DNA from: Calothrix sp. NIES-3974
Lineage (GTDB): Bacteria > Cyanobacteriota > Cyanobacteriia > Cyanobacteriales > Nostocaceae
Assembly: GCF_002368395.1 (NCBI RefSeq)
Contig: NZ_AP018254.1
Span: 2,356,001-2,420,000 of the forward strand
Direction of reading: 5' to 3'
Length of the DNA stretch: 64,000 nucleotides
The notes below the pieces were generated by a model. That model saw only the letters and a program-made list of their open reading frames with translations. It was not told the DNA's origin and searched no databases. How positions within the stretch are numbered: the stretch's first letter is position 1; each line of letters starts with the position of its first letter. Shown here one piece after another: positions 18,461 through 27,192 of this stretch. The translations under genes were made by a program, and so were the position numbers.

Positions 18461-19282
18461 ATGGCTTTATATAAAATTGCTGACCTTTATCCTAACTACC
18501 AAGAAAGTGTATTTGCCGGATATAGAATTCAAGATTTAGAAGTTTTTAGTGACAGAGATAATCATAAAGTTGGTTCCGTTCACGATTTAATTGTGGATGA
18601 AAGTGGACGTTTCCGTTACTTTGTCATTGATACAGGTTTGTGGATTTTTGGCAAAAAAGTTTTACTTCCCGTTGGTAAGGTGAGTATCGATTATAAACTC
18701 AATCGTGTATACGCTTTAGGTTTAACCAGAGAACAGGTAGAAAACTTACCTGAGTACAAAGATGATATGGTCATTGATTATGACTACGAAGAAAAAGTGA
18801 GAACTGGTTACAGAGGTCAAACCGCTAACTATAATCGCGATACATATAACTACGACTCTGAACCGGAACTATATGCAATCCCTGAAAATAACTCTCAGAA
18901 TCTCAAACTCTATGAGGAGAGATTAGTGGTTGATAAAGACCGTTTCCGGACAGGGGGAGTCACAATCGGTAAACATGTGGAAACGGAAACTGCTAAAGCT
19001 TCTGTTCCCGTTGAGAAGGAGCGGGTTGTCATTGAACGCACTGTCCCCAAAAATACAGAGTTTGTGAATCCGGAAAATGTCAGTTTTGGAAGTGGCGAAG
19101 TCGCACAAATTGATGTTTATGAGGAAACTGCGGATATCCGTAAGCAAGCTTTTGTTGCGGAAGAAGTAGCTGTAAGAAAAGAAGTGAAAACTGACTCTGT
19201 AGAAGCACAAGAAACTGTACGTCGTGAAAGATTAGATGTGGATGTTGAAGGTAATCCAGGGTTAGTCGATCATAATCGATAG
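18461..19282 (+). CDS. PRC-barrel and DUF2382 (YsnF/AvaK) domain protein
   Basis: 273 residues. An N-terminal PRC-barrel (about 20-95: VFAGYRIQDLEVFSDRDNHK, VGSVHDLIVDESGRFRYFVI) is followed by a Tyr/Asn linker and a C-terminal DUF2382 domain (about 150-260) made of short Glu/Lys/Val repeats (KLYEERLVVDKDRFRTGGV, KERVVIERTVP, AVRKEV). Such proteins are common in cyanobacteria and soil bacteria, related to the AvaK akinete marker and stress protein YsnF; their molecular role is not established. A GGAGA motif precedes the ATG. It is followed by a smaller DUF2382-type gene, making a pair. Confidence 0.9.
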   Translation: MALYKIADLYPNYQESVFAGYRIQDLEVFSDRDNHKVGSVHDLIVDESGRFRYFVIDTGLWIFGKKVLLPVGKVSIDYKLNRVYALGLTREQVENLPEYKDDMVIDYDYEEKVRTGYRGQTANYNRDTYNYDSEPELYAIPENNSQNLKLYEERLVVDKDRFRTGGVTIGKHVETETAKASVPVEKERVVIERTVPKNTEFVNPENVSFGSGEVAQIDVYEETADIRKQAFVAEEVAVRKEVKTDSVEAQETVRRERLDVDVEGNPGLVDHNR

Positions 19283-19731
19283 AAATTAGGAATTAGGGGA
19301 TGGGATTTACAGCAAATTACAGGTAAATCCCGGATTTCTCACAAGTAACTTATTAAGTCTTGAGTGACGGATGAATGTTCTTTCTACTCTCTGTACAGAT
19401 GACCATAAGGGTCGTCTCTACGGACTATTTCTGTTGGTTTGAGGGTAAGAAATACAGGAAATGTGGTACATCATTTAAATTTTCAAGGCTAATTTTCAAG
19501 GCTGGTGAGAAAATGTTTTCCCGACTGTATTCCTGAATTCTGCTGTCAATAAATTCCCCCACTCTTGTTTCAATCAGGACTTACGTAAGGACAACGTAAA
19601 CACTGTCATTAGGTCGAAAGGTAGACGCACAGCAACTTCTGGCAAAGTAGCAATCCCAAACACCTAATTTCTCGTAACGAATGCGTAAGTCCTATCAATT
19701 TTAAAAGGTATTCGTTAAAAGGTATTCGACA
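19283..19731. other. Intergenic region between the two DUF2382 genes
   Basis: Contains a degenerate GACGACCC-type palindrome (about 19397-19421) and a compact MITE-like element (19576-19693). A block TTTTCAAGGCTGGTGAGAAA (about 19495-19514) has a diverged relative near 21852. No gene is seen. Confidence 0.5.
19576..19693. repeat. Compact MITE-like element with AGGACTTACG ends (family A)
   Basis: 118 bp. The left end AGGACTTACGTAAGG is mirrored by GCGTAAGTCCT at the right. Its interior shares GTAGACGCACAGCAACTTCT and CAAAGTAGCAATC with the long element at 2075-2515. It sits 38 bp upstream of the next start codon and could influence its expression. Confidence 0.6.
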
Positions 19732-20250
19732 ATGAATAATTTTTCTGATTCCCAAAATTCTGATGTATTTTCAGCAAGTATACCAGATACAAAAACAGAT
19801 ACAATTACCATACCATTATTAGCAGAAGGACTGCTGGTAAAACGTGAAAAGAAAAAAGTTGGTACAGTTTTAATTAAAAAGGAAATCCGCGCTCGAATTG
19901 TCGAAGTTCCCATTCGTCGAGAAGTAATTATTGTCGAACAAGTTGCTTCTCCCCCGATTCAGTTAGCTGCAATTGATTTAACGAATTATCAAAATCCTGA
20001 ACACAATCCAGATAATAGGGATAATTGTATTTTTAAAACTCAGGCAAGTAACTCTAACATATCAGAATACGTGGTCGAATGTAAATTTTTTCCGGTCAAA
20101 ATTACCGCAGAAATTTTGCAGCAAATAGCTACCCAAATCGACAATGAATATGTTCAGGTATCTCTGGAAATACTGGTGAGCAATTCTCAACAGCAAGTTC
20201 AAATCCAACAAATAATTAATCAACTCAGCGAACCTAGGATATCAAGTTGA
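19732..20250 (+). CDS. Short DUF2382-like protein
   Basis: 172 residues. The central part (IPLLAEGLLVKREKKKVGTV, LIKKEIRARIVEVPIRREVI, IVEQ) has the charged beta-repeat pattern of DUF2382, but with a single unit. The C-terminal half (from about residue 90) is Asn/Gln-rich and of no recognised family. It probably derives from, or works with, the neighbouring PRC-barrel/DUF2382 protein. The MITE immediately upstream may have displaced its original promoter (inference). Confidence 0.65.
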   Translation: MNNFSDSQNSDVFSASIPDTKTDTITIPLLAEGLLVKREKKKVGTVLIKKEIRARIVEVPIRREVIIVEQVASPPIQLAAIDLTNYQNPEHNPDNRDNCIFKTQASNSNISEYVVECKFFPVKITAEILQQIATQIDNEYVQVSLEILVSNSQQQVQIQQIINQLSEPRISS

Positions 20251-20341
20251 AATTGATAATCCAAAATCTCAAATCCATAGACCCATAGCGGGTTGTCTAT
20301 GAAAACGCTGCATGTATCCGCAGGGTAATCCAATTTATCAT

Positions 20342-21442
20342 TTAACTAGCAGAGGCGGCCATTTCTTCGTAATACATCGCTTTTTTATAATCACCTAGGG
20401 TATAACAGGCATTTTTCAGGCTAATGATTACTTGTTCTCGACTACGACGGTCATTGAGTTGATTGAGAATCTCTAGACGCTGTTCATAATATTGAATCGC
20501 TTGAGCATGGTCTCCAATTGCTTCGCAAGTGACTCCTAAACTACCAAGGGACTGCTCTTGACAGCGCTTATCACGGATTTTTTGACCAACTTCTAGTCTT
20601 TCAGAATAGTACTTGATTGCCTGTGGATAATCCCCTAGGGCGTAGGAAGCATTACCTAAATTTTTTAATACTTGAATCACACCACGGTAATTTTTTAATT
20701 GATAGGATATTTTGATACATTCATCGTAATATGAAATCGCCTGGGGATAATTACCTAGGGTGTACCAGGCATTGCCAAGGTTTTTCAGTACTTGTTCTTC
20801 TCCCCAATGGTCTTGTAGTTGGCGCACTAATTCTAGACTTTGTTCTTGATATTTGATTCCTGTTGCTAAATCACCCAAAGATTTATAAACAAGTCCTAAA
20901 TTATTTAATGCTGCAACTTGAGAACGGATATCCTGGTGTTGTTGAGCGATTTCTAGACATTTTTTTAAAAATTCTATTCCCTTTTCGTGTTCTCCTAAAT
21001 GCCGATAGGAATTGCCAATATGGGAAAGGGCTTGTAACTGTAAACGTAAATCCGTTGACTGGCTGCTAATTGTTAAACATTGCCGTGAATAGGAAATAGC
21101 GCTTTTGTAATCACCGGAGTTATAGGCAACTAAAGCCAAACAAGATAGGGTTTGTGCCTGTCTTTGGGTATTACCAAATGCTTGGAACAGAGCTAAGGAT
21201 TGCTGTAATGATTGCAGTGCGGCGACAAAATCTCCAGACTGTTGATGTTCTATGCCTTGACGTAGGAGTTGGGTGGCATCAGAACCTTGGTCTTCTTCTG
21301 GCGGAATCATCATTTCTGGTGTTGTACCGTTTTCTAAATCATTTTCGATTGTGCCGTGTTTCCTTGCTTTGATGTAGGTTGTCGGCATTTGCAAAGGAAC
21401 AGTATTCTTTGAGTTATAACGACCCTGCCTATCCACATTCAC
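20342..21442 (-). CDS. Tetratricopeptide repeat protein
   Basis: 366 residues with about seven TPR units from residue 58 to the end, of the GPSM/LGN-like 40-residue type: consensus visible as LGNAWYTLGNYPQAISYYDECI. Each unit carries the Gly-Ala-Tyr pattern of TPR helices A and B. An N-terminal 55 residues are polar and unstructured. There is no signal peptide or membrane helix, so a cytoplasmic scaffold role is likely. In cyanobacteria such proteins often accompany CHAT or signalling domains, which are absent here. The start is the first in-frame ATG; a later Met (about residue 19) is also possible. Confidence 0.9.
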   Translation of the reverse strand: MNVDRQGRYNSKNTVPLQMPTTYIKARKHGTIENDLENGTTPEMMIPPEEDQGSDATQLLRQGIEHQQSGDFVAALQSLQQSLALFQAFGNTQRQAQTLSCLALVAYNSGDYKSAISYSRQCLTISSQSTDLRLQLQALSHIGNSYRHLGEHEKGIEFLKKCLEIAQQHQDIRSQVAALNNLGLVYKSLGDLATGIKYQEQSLELVRQLQDHWGEEQVLKNLGNAWYTLGNYPQAISYYDECIKISYQLKNYRGVIQVLKNLGNASYALGDYPQAIKYYSERLEVGQKIRDKRCQEQSLGSLGVTCEAIGDHAQAIQYYEQRLEILNQLNDRRSREQVIISLKNACYTLGDYKKAMYYEEMAASAS

Positions 21443-21920
21443 TTCTCCCTGACACTCATCTGAATTATTTCTATTATTGCCACAGGATATTCGATTTTCC
21501 TAGAGGTGGAATAAAATTATACTCAAATTTTAAATACTGTTGAGTCTGCTATACAAAAACCAAGTTATTTGAGAATCATTGATGGTGAGAAATATTTTTT
21601 CCAGATCAACAAATTAGCTATAATTACTGATGCTTTATTTATTTTTTAATTTTATGAGACAGGATTGCTTACGTAGTAATTCTGAAATTGTTCAAATAGA
21701 TAGGTGTAAGTGTAAATATCTACCACATAGGTTGGTTATGAGGGGTTCGTAGTTGTGCTTCTAGCTCTGAAAAAGCTTTGATATCAAGAAATATGAAGAC
21801 GCTAAAGCGCTACTACGTGCCAGATTTCAGGTGAATCAGGTGTGTGATGATAGTTTTCAAGGCTGATTTAAAATCGCTTTTCCAGTTGTATCCTGTATTC
21901 ATAATTAAAATGCTTGGGAA
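21443..21920. other. Intergenic region between divergent TPR and methyltransferase genes
   Basis: AT-rich, with a block related to 19495 (TTTTCAAGGCTGATTTAAAA near 21852). No ORF or clear promoter motif was identified. Confidence 0.4.
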
Positions 21921-22598
21921 GTGAGAATGGAGCGTATTTTAGAGCCGGAAGTGATGGATAGCCTGGAAGAATCGCTAGCTTATGACAAGATGGATTTTAC
22001 GGAGGTAAATCAGGCTTTTGTGAATGAGGCGATCGCGCAATGTGATCTAGATGTGGCTCTAGTATTGGATATTGGTACAGGTCCTGGTCGAATTCCGGTG
22101 ATGATGGCACAAAGTCGTCCTCAATGGCGAATAATTGCCATTGATATGGCGGAAACAATGTTAGCGATCGCAAGACAACATGTGTTCAAAGCGGGTTTAA
22201 CAGCTCAAATTAGCTTAGAATTGGCCGATGCCAAAAATTTACCTTACCCAGATGGTTATTTTGATTTAGTTATATCTAACAGCTTGGTGCATCATTTACC
22301 AGAACCAAAATTATTTTTTGAGCAGGTTAAACGTGTAGTTAAGCCCAATGGAGGACTTTTGATTCGGGATTTATTTCGACCAGGGGATAGGGAAACCATT
22401 AATCAACTTGTGAATAGTATTGGTCAGGAATATGACCCCCATCAAGTAAAATTATTCCGCGATTCCCTACATGCAGCTTTAACCTTGAATGAAGTCAGAG
22501 AAATTGTTGAATCTGTAGGGTTAACAGGAGTAAAAATTGTTCAAAGTTCTGACCGTCATTGGTCGATTTCCCGTTCTGGTTCAGATTTTAGATTTTAG
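21921..22598 (+). CDS. Class I SAM-dependent methyltransferase
   Basis: 225 residues with a Methyltransf_11-type fold. Motif I VLDIGTGPGRIP (about 49-60) binds S-adenosylmethionine, the acidic motif II is IIAIDMAETML (about 72-82), and the LPYPDGYFDLVISNSLVHHL block (motif IV and following) is near 110-130. The substrate cannot be deduced. The ATG at 21921 (MRMERILEPEVMDSLEE) or the second Met may start the protein. The C-terminal Ser/Arg-rich end runs up to a stop codon made within a TTTTAGAT repeat, so the tail may have been altered by the repeat. Confidence 0.88.
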   Translation: MRMERILEPEVMDSLEESLAYDKMDFTEVNQAFVNEAIAQCDLDVALVLDIGTGPGRIPVMMAQSRPQWRIIAIDMAETMLAIARQHVFKAGLTAQISLELADAKNLPYPDGYFDLVISNSLVHHLPEPKLFFEQVKRVVKPNGGLLIRDLFRPGDRETINQLVNSIGQEYDPHQVKLFRDSLHAALTLNEVREIVESVGLTGVKIVQSSDRHWSISRSGSDFRF

Positions 22599-22845
22599 AT
22601 TTTGGATTTTGGATTTTGGATTGTAGATTTTGGATTTTAGATTACCCTTCGGTCGATCCGCTAGCCTAAAGGCATGGCTTTCGCCAACGCGTCTATGGAT
22701 TTTGGATTATTCTACCTAGGCAAAACCTTCTCCGTCAGGCGTTATCAGAAATTGGGAAACAGATAGTACCGAATTCCCAATTAATCACGTAAACAAAGCC
22801 TGACCGTAGGCTATTACAAATTACGAATTACGAATTACGAATTAC
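22574..22845 (+). repeat. Heptamer tandem repeats (TTTGGAT and AATTACG types) and a small dispersed repeat
   Basis: From about 22580 to 22645 the sequence is repeated TTTTAGA / TTTTGGA units. At 22646-22690 a small dispersed repeat is embedded (GATCCGCTAGCCTAAAGGCA, ending CAACGCGTCTATGGATTTT). At 22815-22845 the unit AATTACG is repeated about four times. This is typical short tandemly repeated repetitive DNA of filamentous cyanobacteria. Confidence 0.8.
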
Positions 22846-24078
22846 TTAGTCAATTTTAGTAATAGCCTCGATTGCCGATTCCAGAGCGATCGCAATATGG
22901 GTCCAGTGGGTTCCCCCTTGACAGTAAACTATGTAGGGTTCCCGCAATGGGCCATCAGCGGAAAATTCTAGGGTACTCCCTTCGATGAATGTACCACCAG
23001 CCATGACTACAAGGCTCTCGTACCCCGGCATTTCATCGGGGATGGGGTCGAGGTAGGAACCAATGGGAGAGTTCTGTTGGACGGCTTTACAGAAGGCTAG
23101 TAATTTTTCGGGGGAACCCAGTTTAATTGCTTGAATGACATCCCGTCGTGGTGCTAGGGGTGGGGGGTTAACTGGATATCCTAACTTGTCGAATACATAT
23201 CCCGTTAAATGGGTTCCCTTCATTGCCTCACCCACCATTTGTGGTGCTAAAAATAATCCTTGATAGAGTAAACGATGTTGGTCAAAGGTGGCTCCTCCAT
23301 AGCTACCAATTCCCGGTGCTGTTAAGCGACAGGCTGCTTGTTCAACTAAATCCGCTCTACCAGCAATGTATCCTCCCGCCGTCACAATTGTACCCCCTGG
23401 ATTTTTAATCAGGGAACCCGCCATTAAATCCGCACCTACATGGGTTGGTTCCTGGGTCTCAATAAATTCCCCGTAGCAGTTATCCACAAAACAAACCGTG
23501 TCTGGATTTTGGCGTTTGACAATTTTAATAATTTTTTCAATTTCCGCTATGGATAGGCTGGAACGCCATGCATAACCGCAGGAACGCTGAATTAACACCA
23601 ATCGAGTTTCGGGTTTAATCGCTGATTCTAAAGTATCCCAGTCCACATTTCCCGATGGGGTCAAGTCCAATTGGCGGTAACTTATGCCAAACTCAATAAG
23701 AGAACCTTGCCCACTACCCCGTGTGCCGATTACCTCCTCCAAGGTGTCGTAGGGTGCGCCAACCACCGCGAGCATTTCATCGCCAGGTCGCAGAACCCCA
23801 TACAAAGCACATGCGATCGCGTGGGTTCCGGAAACAAACTGAACACGGACAATTGCGGCTTCTGACCCCATAACAGAAGCAAAAACTCGATCAAGGGTTT
23901 CCCGTCCTAAATCATCATGGCCATATCCGCTAACACTAGCAAAATGATGTGCCCCCACACGATGATTTTGGAAGGCTCGCAAAACTCTTTGCAAATTTTG
24001 CTTGACCTGTGCGTCAATACCAGAAAAAATCGGTAACAGTGCCTGTTCTGCTTGCCGCAGCTGTTCCAAGCTGTTCAT
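22846..24078 (-). CDS. Methionine gamma-lyase-like PLP enzyme (aluminium-resistance family)
   Basis: 410 residues of a Cys/Met-metabolism PLP enzyme group often labelled aluminium resistance protein. N-terminal family block: HHFASVSGYGHDDLGRETLD. The PLP-binding part includes FVSGTHAIACALYGVLRPGD, a Tyr/Asp cofactor region near VCFVDNCYGEF, and the lysine in GSLIKNPGGTIVTAGGYIAG that forms the Schiff base. True substrate is not established for cyanobacterial members. The start ATG overlaps no neighbour; desC is divergent, 87 bp away. Confidence 0.92.
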   Translation of the reverse strand: MNSLEQLRQAEQALLPIFSGIDAQVKQNLQRVLRAFQNHRVGAHHFASVSGYGHDDLGRETLDRVFASVMGSEAAIVRVQFVSGTHAIACALYGVLRPGDEMLAVVGAPYDTLEEVIGTRGSGQGSLIEFGISYRQLDLTPSGNVDWDTLESAIKPETRLVLIQRSCGYAWRSSLSIAEIEKIIKIVKRQNPDTVCFVDNCYGEFIETQEPTHVGADLMAGSLIKNPGGTIVTAGGYIAGRADLVEQAACRLTAPGIGSYGGATFDQHRLLYQGLFLAPQMVGEAMKGTHLTGYVFDKLGYPVNPPPLAPRRDVIQAIKLGSPEKLLAFCKAVQQNSPIGSYLDPIPDEMPGYESLVVMAGGTFIEGSTLEFSADGPLREPYIVYCQGGTHWTHIAIALESAIEAITKID

Positions 24079-24165
24079 TTAGTCCCTCTTAATAAAAAAA
24101 CGTAATTTTGCGGATTTTAGAGATTGCGCAGAAGGCGAATTCCCTAATCACATTCAGGTTTTTGC

Positions 24166-24981
24166 ATGACAATTGCTACATCAACCAAACGCCAAATCAA
24201 CTGGGTTAATACCCTCTTCTTCGCTGCGGTACATTTAGGAGCCTTACTAGCGCTCGTTCCCGCCTTCTTTAGTTGGAAAGCAGTTGGAGTCGCTGTTTTC
24301 CTTTACTGGTTTACCGGTGGACTGGGAATTACCCTCGGTTTCCATCGCCTAATTACCCATCGCAGTTTCCAAACCCCGAAATGGCTAGAATACTTTCTGG
24401 CTTTTTGTGGTACCTTAGCAGTCCAAGGTGGACCCATTGAATGGGTAGGAACACATCGGATTCACCATCTCCATTCCGATAAAGCCGATGATCCCCACGA
24501 TTCCAATAAGGGTTTTTGGTGGAGTCACATGGGTTGGTTATTTTTCTTTCGGGATGATCAAGCCGACCTACCACGTTTCACCAAAGATATCGCTGACGAC
24601 CCAGTTTATCAGTTTTTGGAAAAATATTTTATTCCCCTACAATTTGCCCTCGGATTTTTCCTGCTTTGGTTGGGTGGTTGGTCTTTTGTCGTTTGGGGTA
24701 TCTTTTTCCGGATTGTTTTTGTCTGGCACTGCACTTGGCTGGTAAATAGTGCTACCCATAAGTTTGGTTATCAATCCCATGAATCTCAAGATAATTCCAC
24801 AAATTGCTGGTGGGTAGCTCTTTTAGTTTTTGGTGAAGGTTGGCACAATAATCACCACGCCTATCAGTATTCTGCCCGTCATGGTTTGCAGTGGTGGGAA
24901 TTTGATATGACCTGGATGACGATTCAGTTACTTCAGGCTATTGGTTTGGCGAAAAATGTCAAACTCGCGAATACAAAGTAG
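24166..24981 (+). CDS. desC: Acyl-lipid delta-9 desaturase (DesC type)
   Basis: Introduces the first double bond at C9 of stearoyl/palmitoyl chains on membrane lipids, using ferredoxin. 271 residues, full length. Three histidine boxes bind the di-iron centre: HRLITH (60-65), HRIHH (97-101) and HNNHH (227-231). Two hydrophobic pairs (about 14-50 and 150-185) span the membrane. The family shows the WVGTHRIHHLHSDKADDPHD block typical of cyanobacterial DesC. Expression is cold-induced in relatives, but no regulatory element was identified. It is transcribed divergently from the PLP enzyme gene. Confidence 0.95.
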   Translation: MTIATSTKRQINWVNTLFFAAVHLGALLALVPAFFSWKAVGVAVFLYWFTGGLGITLGFHRLITHRSFQTPKWLEYFLAFCGTLAVQGGPIEWVGTHRIHHLHSDKADDPHDSNKGFWWSHMGWLFFFRDDQADLPRFTKDIADDPVYQFLEKYFIPLQFALGFFLLWLGGWSFVVWGIFFRIVFVWHCTWLVNSATHKFGYQSHESQDNSTNCWWVALLVFGEGWHNNHHAYQYSARHGLQWWEFDMTWMTIQLLQAIGLAKNVKLANTK

Positions 24982-25090
24982 TTGATGTCTGTATCCGGGG
25001 AATTTTTCCCAAATACAGCATGGTTATGGATTGACAAAAAATATAGACGTTGCTGAATCCAAATATGAATTGAAAATAGGACGTTACATA

Positions 25091-25112
25091 GAGACGCGAT
25101 ATATCGCGTCTC
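25091..25112. repeat. GAGACGCGATAT palindrome (family P2)
   Basis: A perfect 22-bp palindrome GAGACGCGATAT-ATCGCGTCTC between desC and the HEAT-repeat gene, both of which end here. It can form a hairpin and may serve as a bidirectional terminator. Related palindromes occur near 41302, 44669, 53254, 54793 and 56602. Confidence 0.75.
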
Positions 25113-25125
25113 TATGATATTGCGA

Positions 25126-26349
25126 TCAATTTTGTGATGCGATTTTGGGAGCAAGACGTTTCAAAGCGGCGATCGCATGAATCCGGACTATTTCTTCTTG
25201 GTCTTCTAAAAGTTTGGTGACTGCATCGATGGCGCTGGTTTGAGCGAGTTGTCCTAAACTAAAAGCGATCGCCCATCTAATTTCTGTATTGTGGGTGGAT
25301 GGGTGTGGCTTTTGCAACATCTCCTGGAGGATTTCTGTGGCTTTGATTTGTAGGGAAGGATGAGAAATCCGTCCTAAACAGGTAATAATTTCTTGACACA
25401 GAGTTATTTCGCAACAGTTGTGGATGATTTTTTCTAGGTATCGGACTCCACTGATTATCCCTGACCAGGATAGGCTACGAATTATTTCTAATTGCAGTCG
25501 CTTTGGTGTATGGTCTGATTGAAACACGTTATATAAATATTGGTTAGCTGTATCACAACCCATTCTCCCCAGAGCGATCGCTGCTGCACAACAAACCTCT
25601 AAATTCACGTCAAATAAGCGGGGTTGGAGATGTTGACAAAGGTGATGACTATCCCGTAAGTCAGGACGATATCCTAACGCTGTCACTGCTTCTTTTCTGA
25701 CTGTTGCAACTGGGTCAGTCAAGGCTTCTACAAGTGCAGTAATTACCCTGGGTTCCTGGAAACTACCCAGTGCTTCGATAACGGTTAACCTCACAAAAGC
25801 ATCTTCATCTTGAATTAAGGGTAGTAAATAATCAATAGTTTGATGATGATGGATATAGGATAAACAACGAACAGCCTGTAAACGAGTCGCAGGACTAGCA
25901 AGTAACTGGGCGATCGCAGGAATTGCTGATTCACCAATTTGTGCTAATGCATTGGTAGCCATTAGCTGCAAATCCTCATCCTCACTGGTTTGCAGCAATT
26001 CTATTAAGGGTGCGATCGCTTGAGGTGATTTCAGTTCACCTAAAATCCGCACCCCATACCAACGTAGTTCTTCTTCCGCTTCTTCATCTGCCAACAATAC
26101 TAACAATCTGGGAATGGCAATTTCCCCTAAACGTCCAAATATCTTGGCAATTTCCCACCGTTGTTGAAAATCTCCTGCCTCTAATAAGAATACAGCCCAA
26201 TCTAATAATTTTTCGCGATCACCAAATTTCCCTAAACTTTGTGTTCCTACCAGAGAAATTAGCTGCTGTAAACACTGCTGTACACTTAAATAATCCCCCG
26301 TATCCCATGCTTTTTCTCCACGTAATACGAGTTGACTTATTCTATCCAC
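25126..26349 (-). CDS. HEAT-repeat protein
   Basis: 407 residues made of about ten HEAT/PBS-lyase-type repeats (for example ALGSFQEPRVITALVEALTD then PVATVRKEAVTALGYR). There is no membrane helix or signal. HEAT proteins of this kind include phycobilin lyase subunits (CpcE/F, NblB); this one is longer and lies in no phycobilisome cluster, so a bilin role is not supported. It is divergent from the nir operon, with about 480 bp to the predicted NtcA box. Confidence 0.85.
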   Translation of the reverse strand: MDRISQLVLRGEKAWDTGDYLSVQQCLQQLISLVGTQSLGKFGDREKLLDWAVFLLEAGDFQQRWEIAKIFGRLGEIAIPRLLVLLADEEAEEELRWYGVRILGELKSPQAIAPLIELLQTSEDEDLQLMATNALAQIGESAIPAIAQLLASPATRLQAVRCLSYIHHHQTIDYLLPLIQDEDAFVRLTVIEALGSFQEPRVITALVEALTDPVATVRKEAVTALGYRPDLRDSHHLCQHLQPRLFDVNLEVCCAAAIALGRMGCDTANQYLYNVFQSDHTPKRLQLEIIRSLSWSGIISGVRYLEKIIHNCCEITLCQEIITCLGRISHPSLQIKATEILQEMLQKPHPSTHNTEIRWAIAFSLGQLAQTSAIDAVTKLLEDQEEIVRIHAIAALKRLAPKIASQN

Positions 26350-26483
26350 AAGTTAAAACTCCCTATACTATTTTGGATTTTGCGGAAAGTTGGGGAAGAG
26401 AAGTTACCGGGAAGATTTTCTTCTGACAAAGTTCTACGGGGGGAGTATCCCCCCAGACTTTGCGCTTTCCGGTAAACTTCGGG

Positions 26484-26528
26484 GGAGATTTATTCTTCCA
26501 CCAAACTTTCCAAGACAGATTTTGGATT
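26484..26528 (+). repeat. Dispersed repeat E copy 1 (inverted partner after nirA)
   Basis: Reads GGAGATTTATTCTTCCACCA, continues AACTTTCCAAGACAGATTTT and GGATT. The reverse complement of 29179-29230 matches with two substitutions. The pair brackets nirA in inverted orientation about 2.7 kb apart. Confidence 0.7.
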
Positions 26529-26833
26529 ACCCTGCGATCGTTCTGCTACGTGTCTATGGATTGGAAACCCCTTTTTATATCAGTCCTCCCCATGTCATTT
26601 GGACACAACTAGATAAGAATAAGAAAATTTCCAGCGAGGGTTTAATCTTCCTATCTGTGACATTATTTTTTCTAATTGGTATTACGATGATTACATGGAT
26701 ACGGAAGAACAATTAAAACGCGATAACCACCCTCTCCATCGCTACAATAACAGCCTTTTTCTCCGTCAAAAACCTATTTATATGCAGGTTTTACATCGAA
26801 TAATTACGTTAAATACATATCAGGCATTATTTC

Positions 26834-26875
26834 GTAACAATTTATACGATTTTTCTGCTACATCAACCTTAACTT
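26834..26875 (+). promoter_or_regulatory. NtcA-dependent promoter of the nir operon
   Basis: GTA-ACAATTTA-TAC (26834-26847) matches the NtcA consensus GTA-N8-TAC exactly. Twenty-two nt later TAACTT (26870-26875) matches the TA-N3-T -10 box. This spacing is that of class II NtcA-activated promoters. Transcription should start near 26882 and give a leader of about 310 nt before the nirA ATG. NtcA activates under nitrogen limitation via 2-oxoglutarate. Seen directly in sequence; activity inferred. Confidence 0.85.
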
Positions 26876-27192
26876 AGGTTTATGTGAATTTTGGCAAAGC
26901 TGGTATTCACAACAACTTGACAAATAAATTTGCTCAATGAATTTATGGAGAAAACAGTCACCCTTCCCATGCAAACAATCCGTTAGGTCGTCTCTTTGTT
27001 CCCTATTTTCTAGTTAAATATACTTTTCACGTTCATAAACTGAGCTTTTCGTTTAGACAGTTAATACTTAAAGATCAACTGTCAACAAAATAAAAGGGAA
27101 ATATGTCAGCGTGCAAAGTATACTTCAGAAAATTATTTCAGACTGATAATTCTTCACTGAATTTTCCCATCCCTCAGATACGGTTTACTCCC

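Larger units (their letters stand above)
26350..27192. other. Long nir upstream region with repeats and leader
   Basis: 26370-26530 carries a repeat composed of a GCGGAAAGTTGGGGA segment, a hairpin-rich block (GGGGGGAGTATCCCCCC, 26438-26454) and a segment 26484-26528 that recurs inverted at 29179-29246. The NtcA box and -10 box follow at 26834-26875. The remaining 310 nt are the likely nirA leader. The open frames at 26390-26877 have no coding character. Confidence 0.55.

Noticed and set aside
25126-26349. Phycobilin lyase (CpcE/NblB) assignment for the HEAT protein
   Set aside because: Only general HEAT repeats are visible and there are no phycobiliprotein genes nearby.
26390-26877. Two forward open frames upstream of nirA
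   Set aside because: They cover repeat DNA and the NtcA promoter, and have no ribosome site or family resemblance.
27103-27192. Upstream ATG as the nirA start
   Set aside because: The 30 added residues (MSACKVYFRKLFQTDNSS...) match nothing in NirA proteins, and the ATG at 27193 fits the family start.
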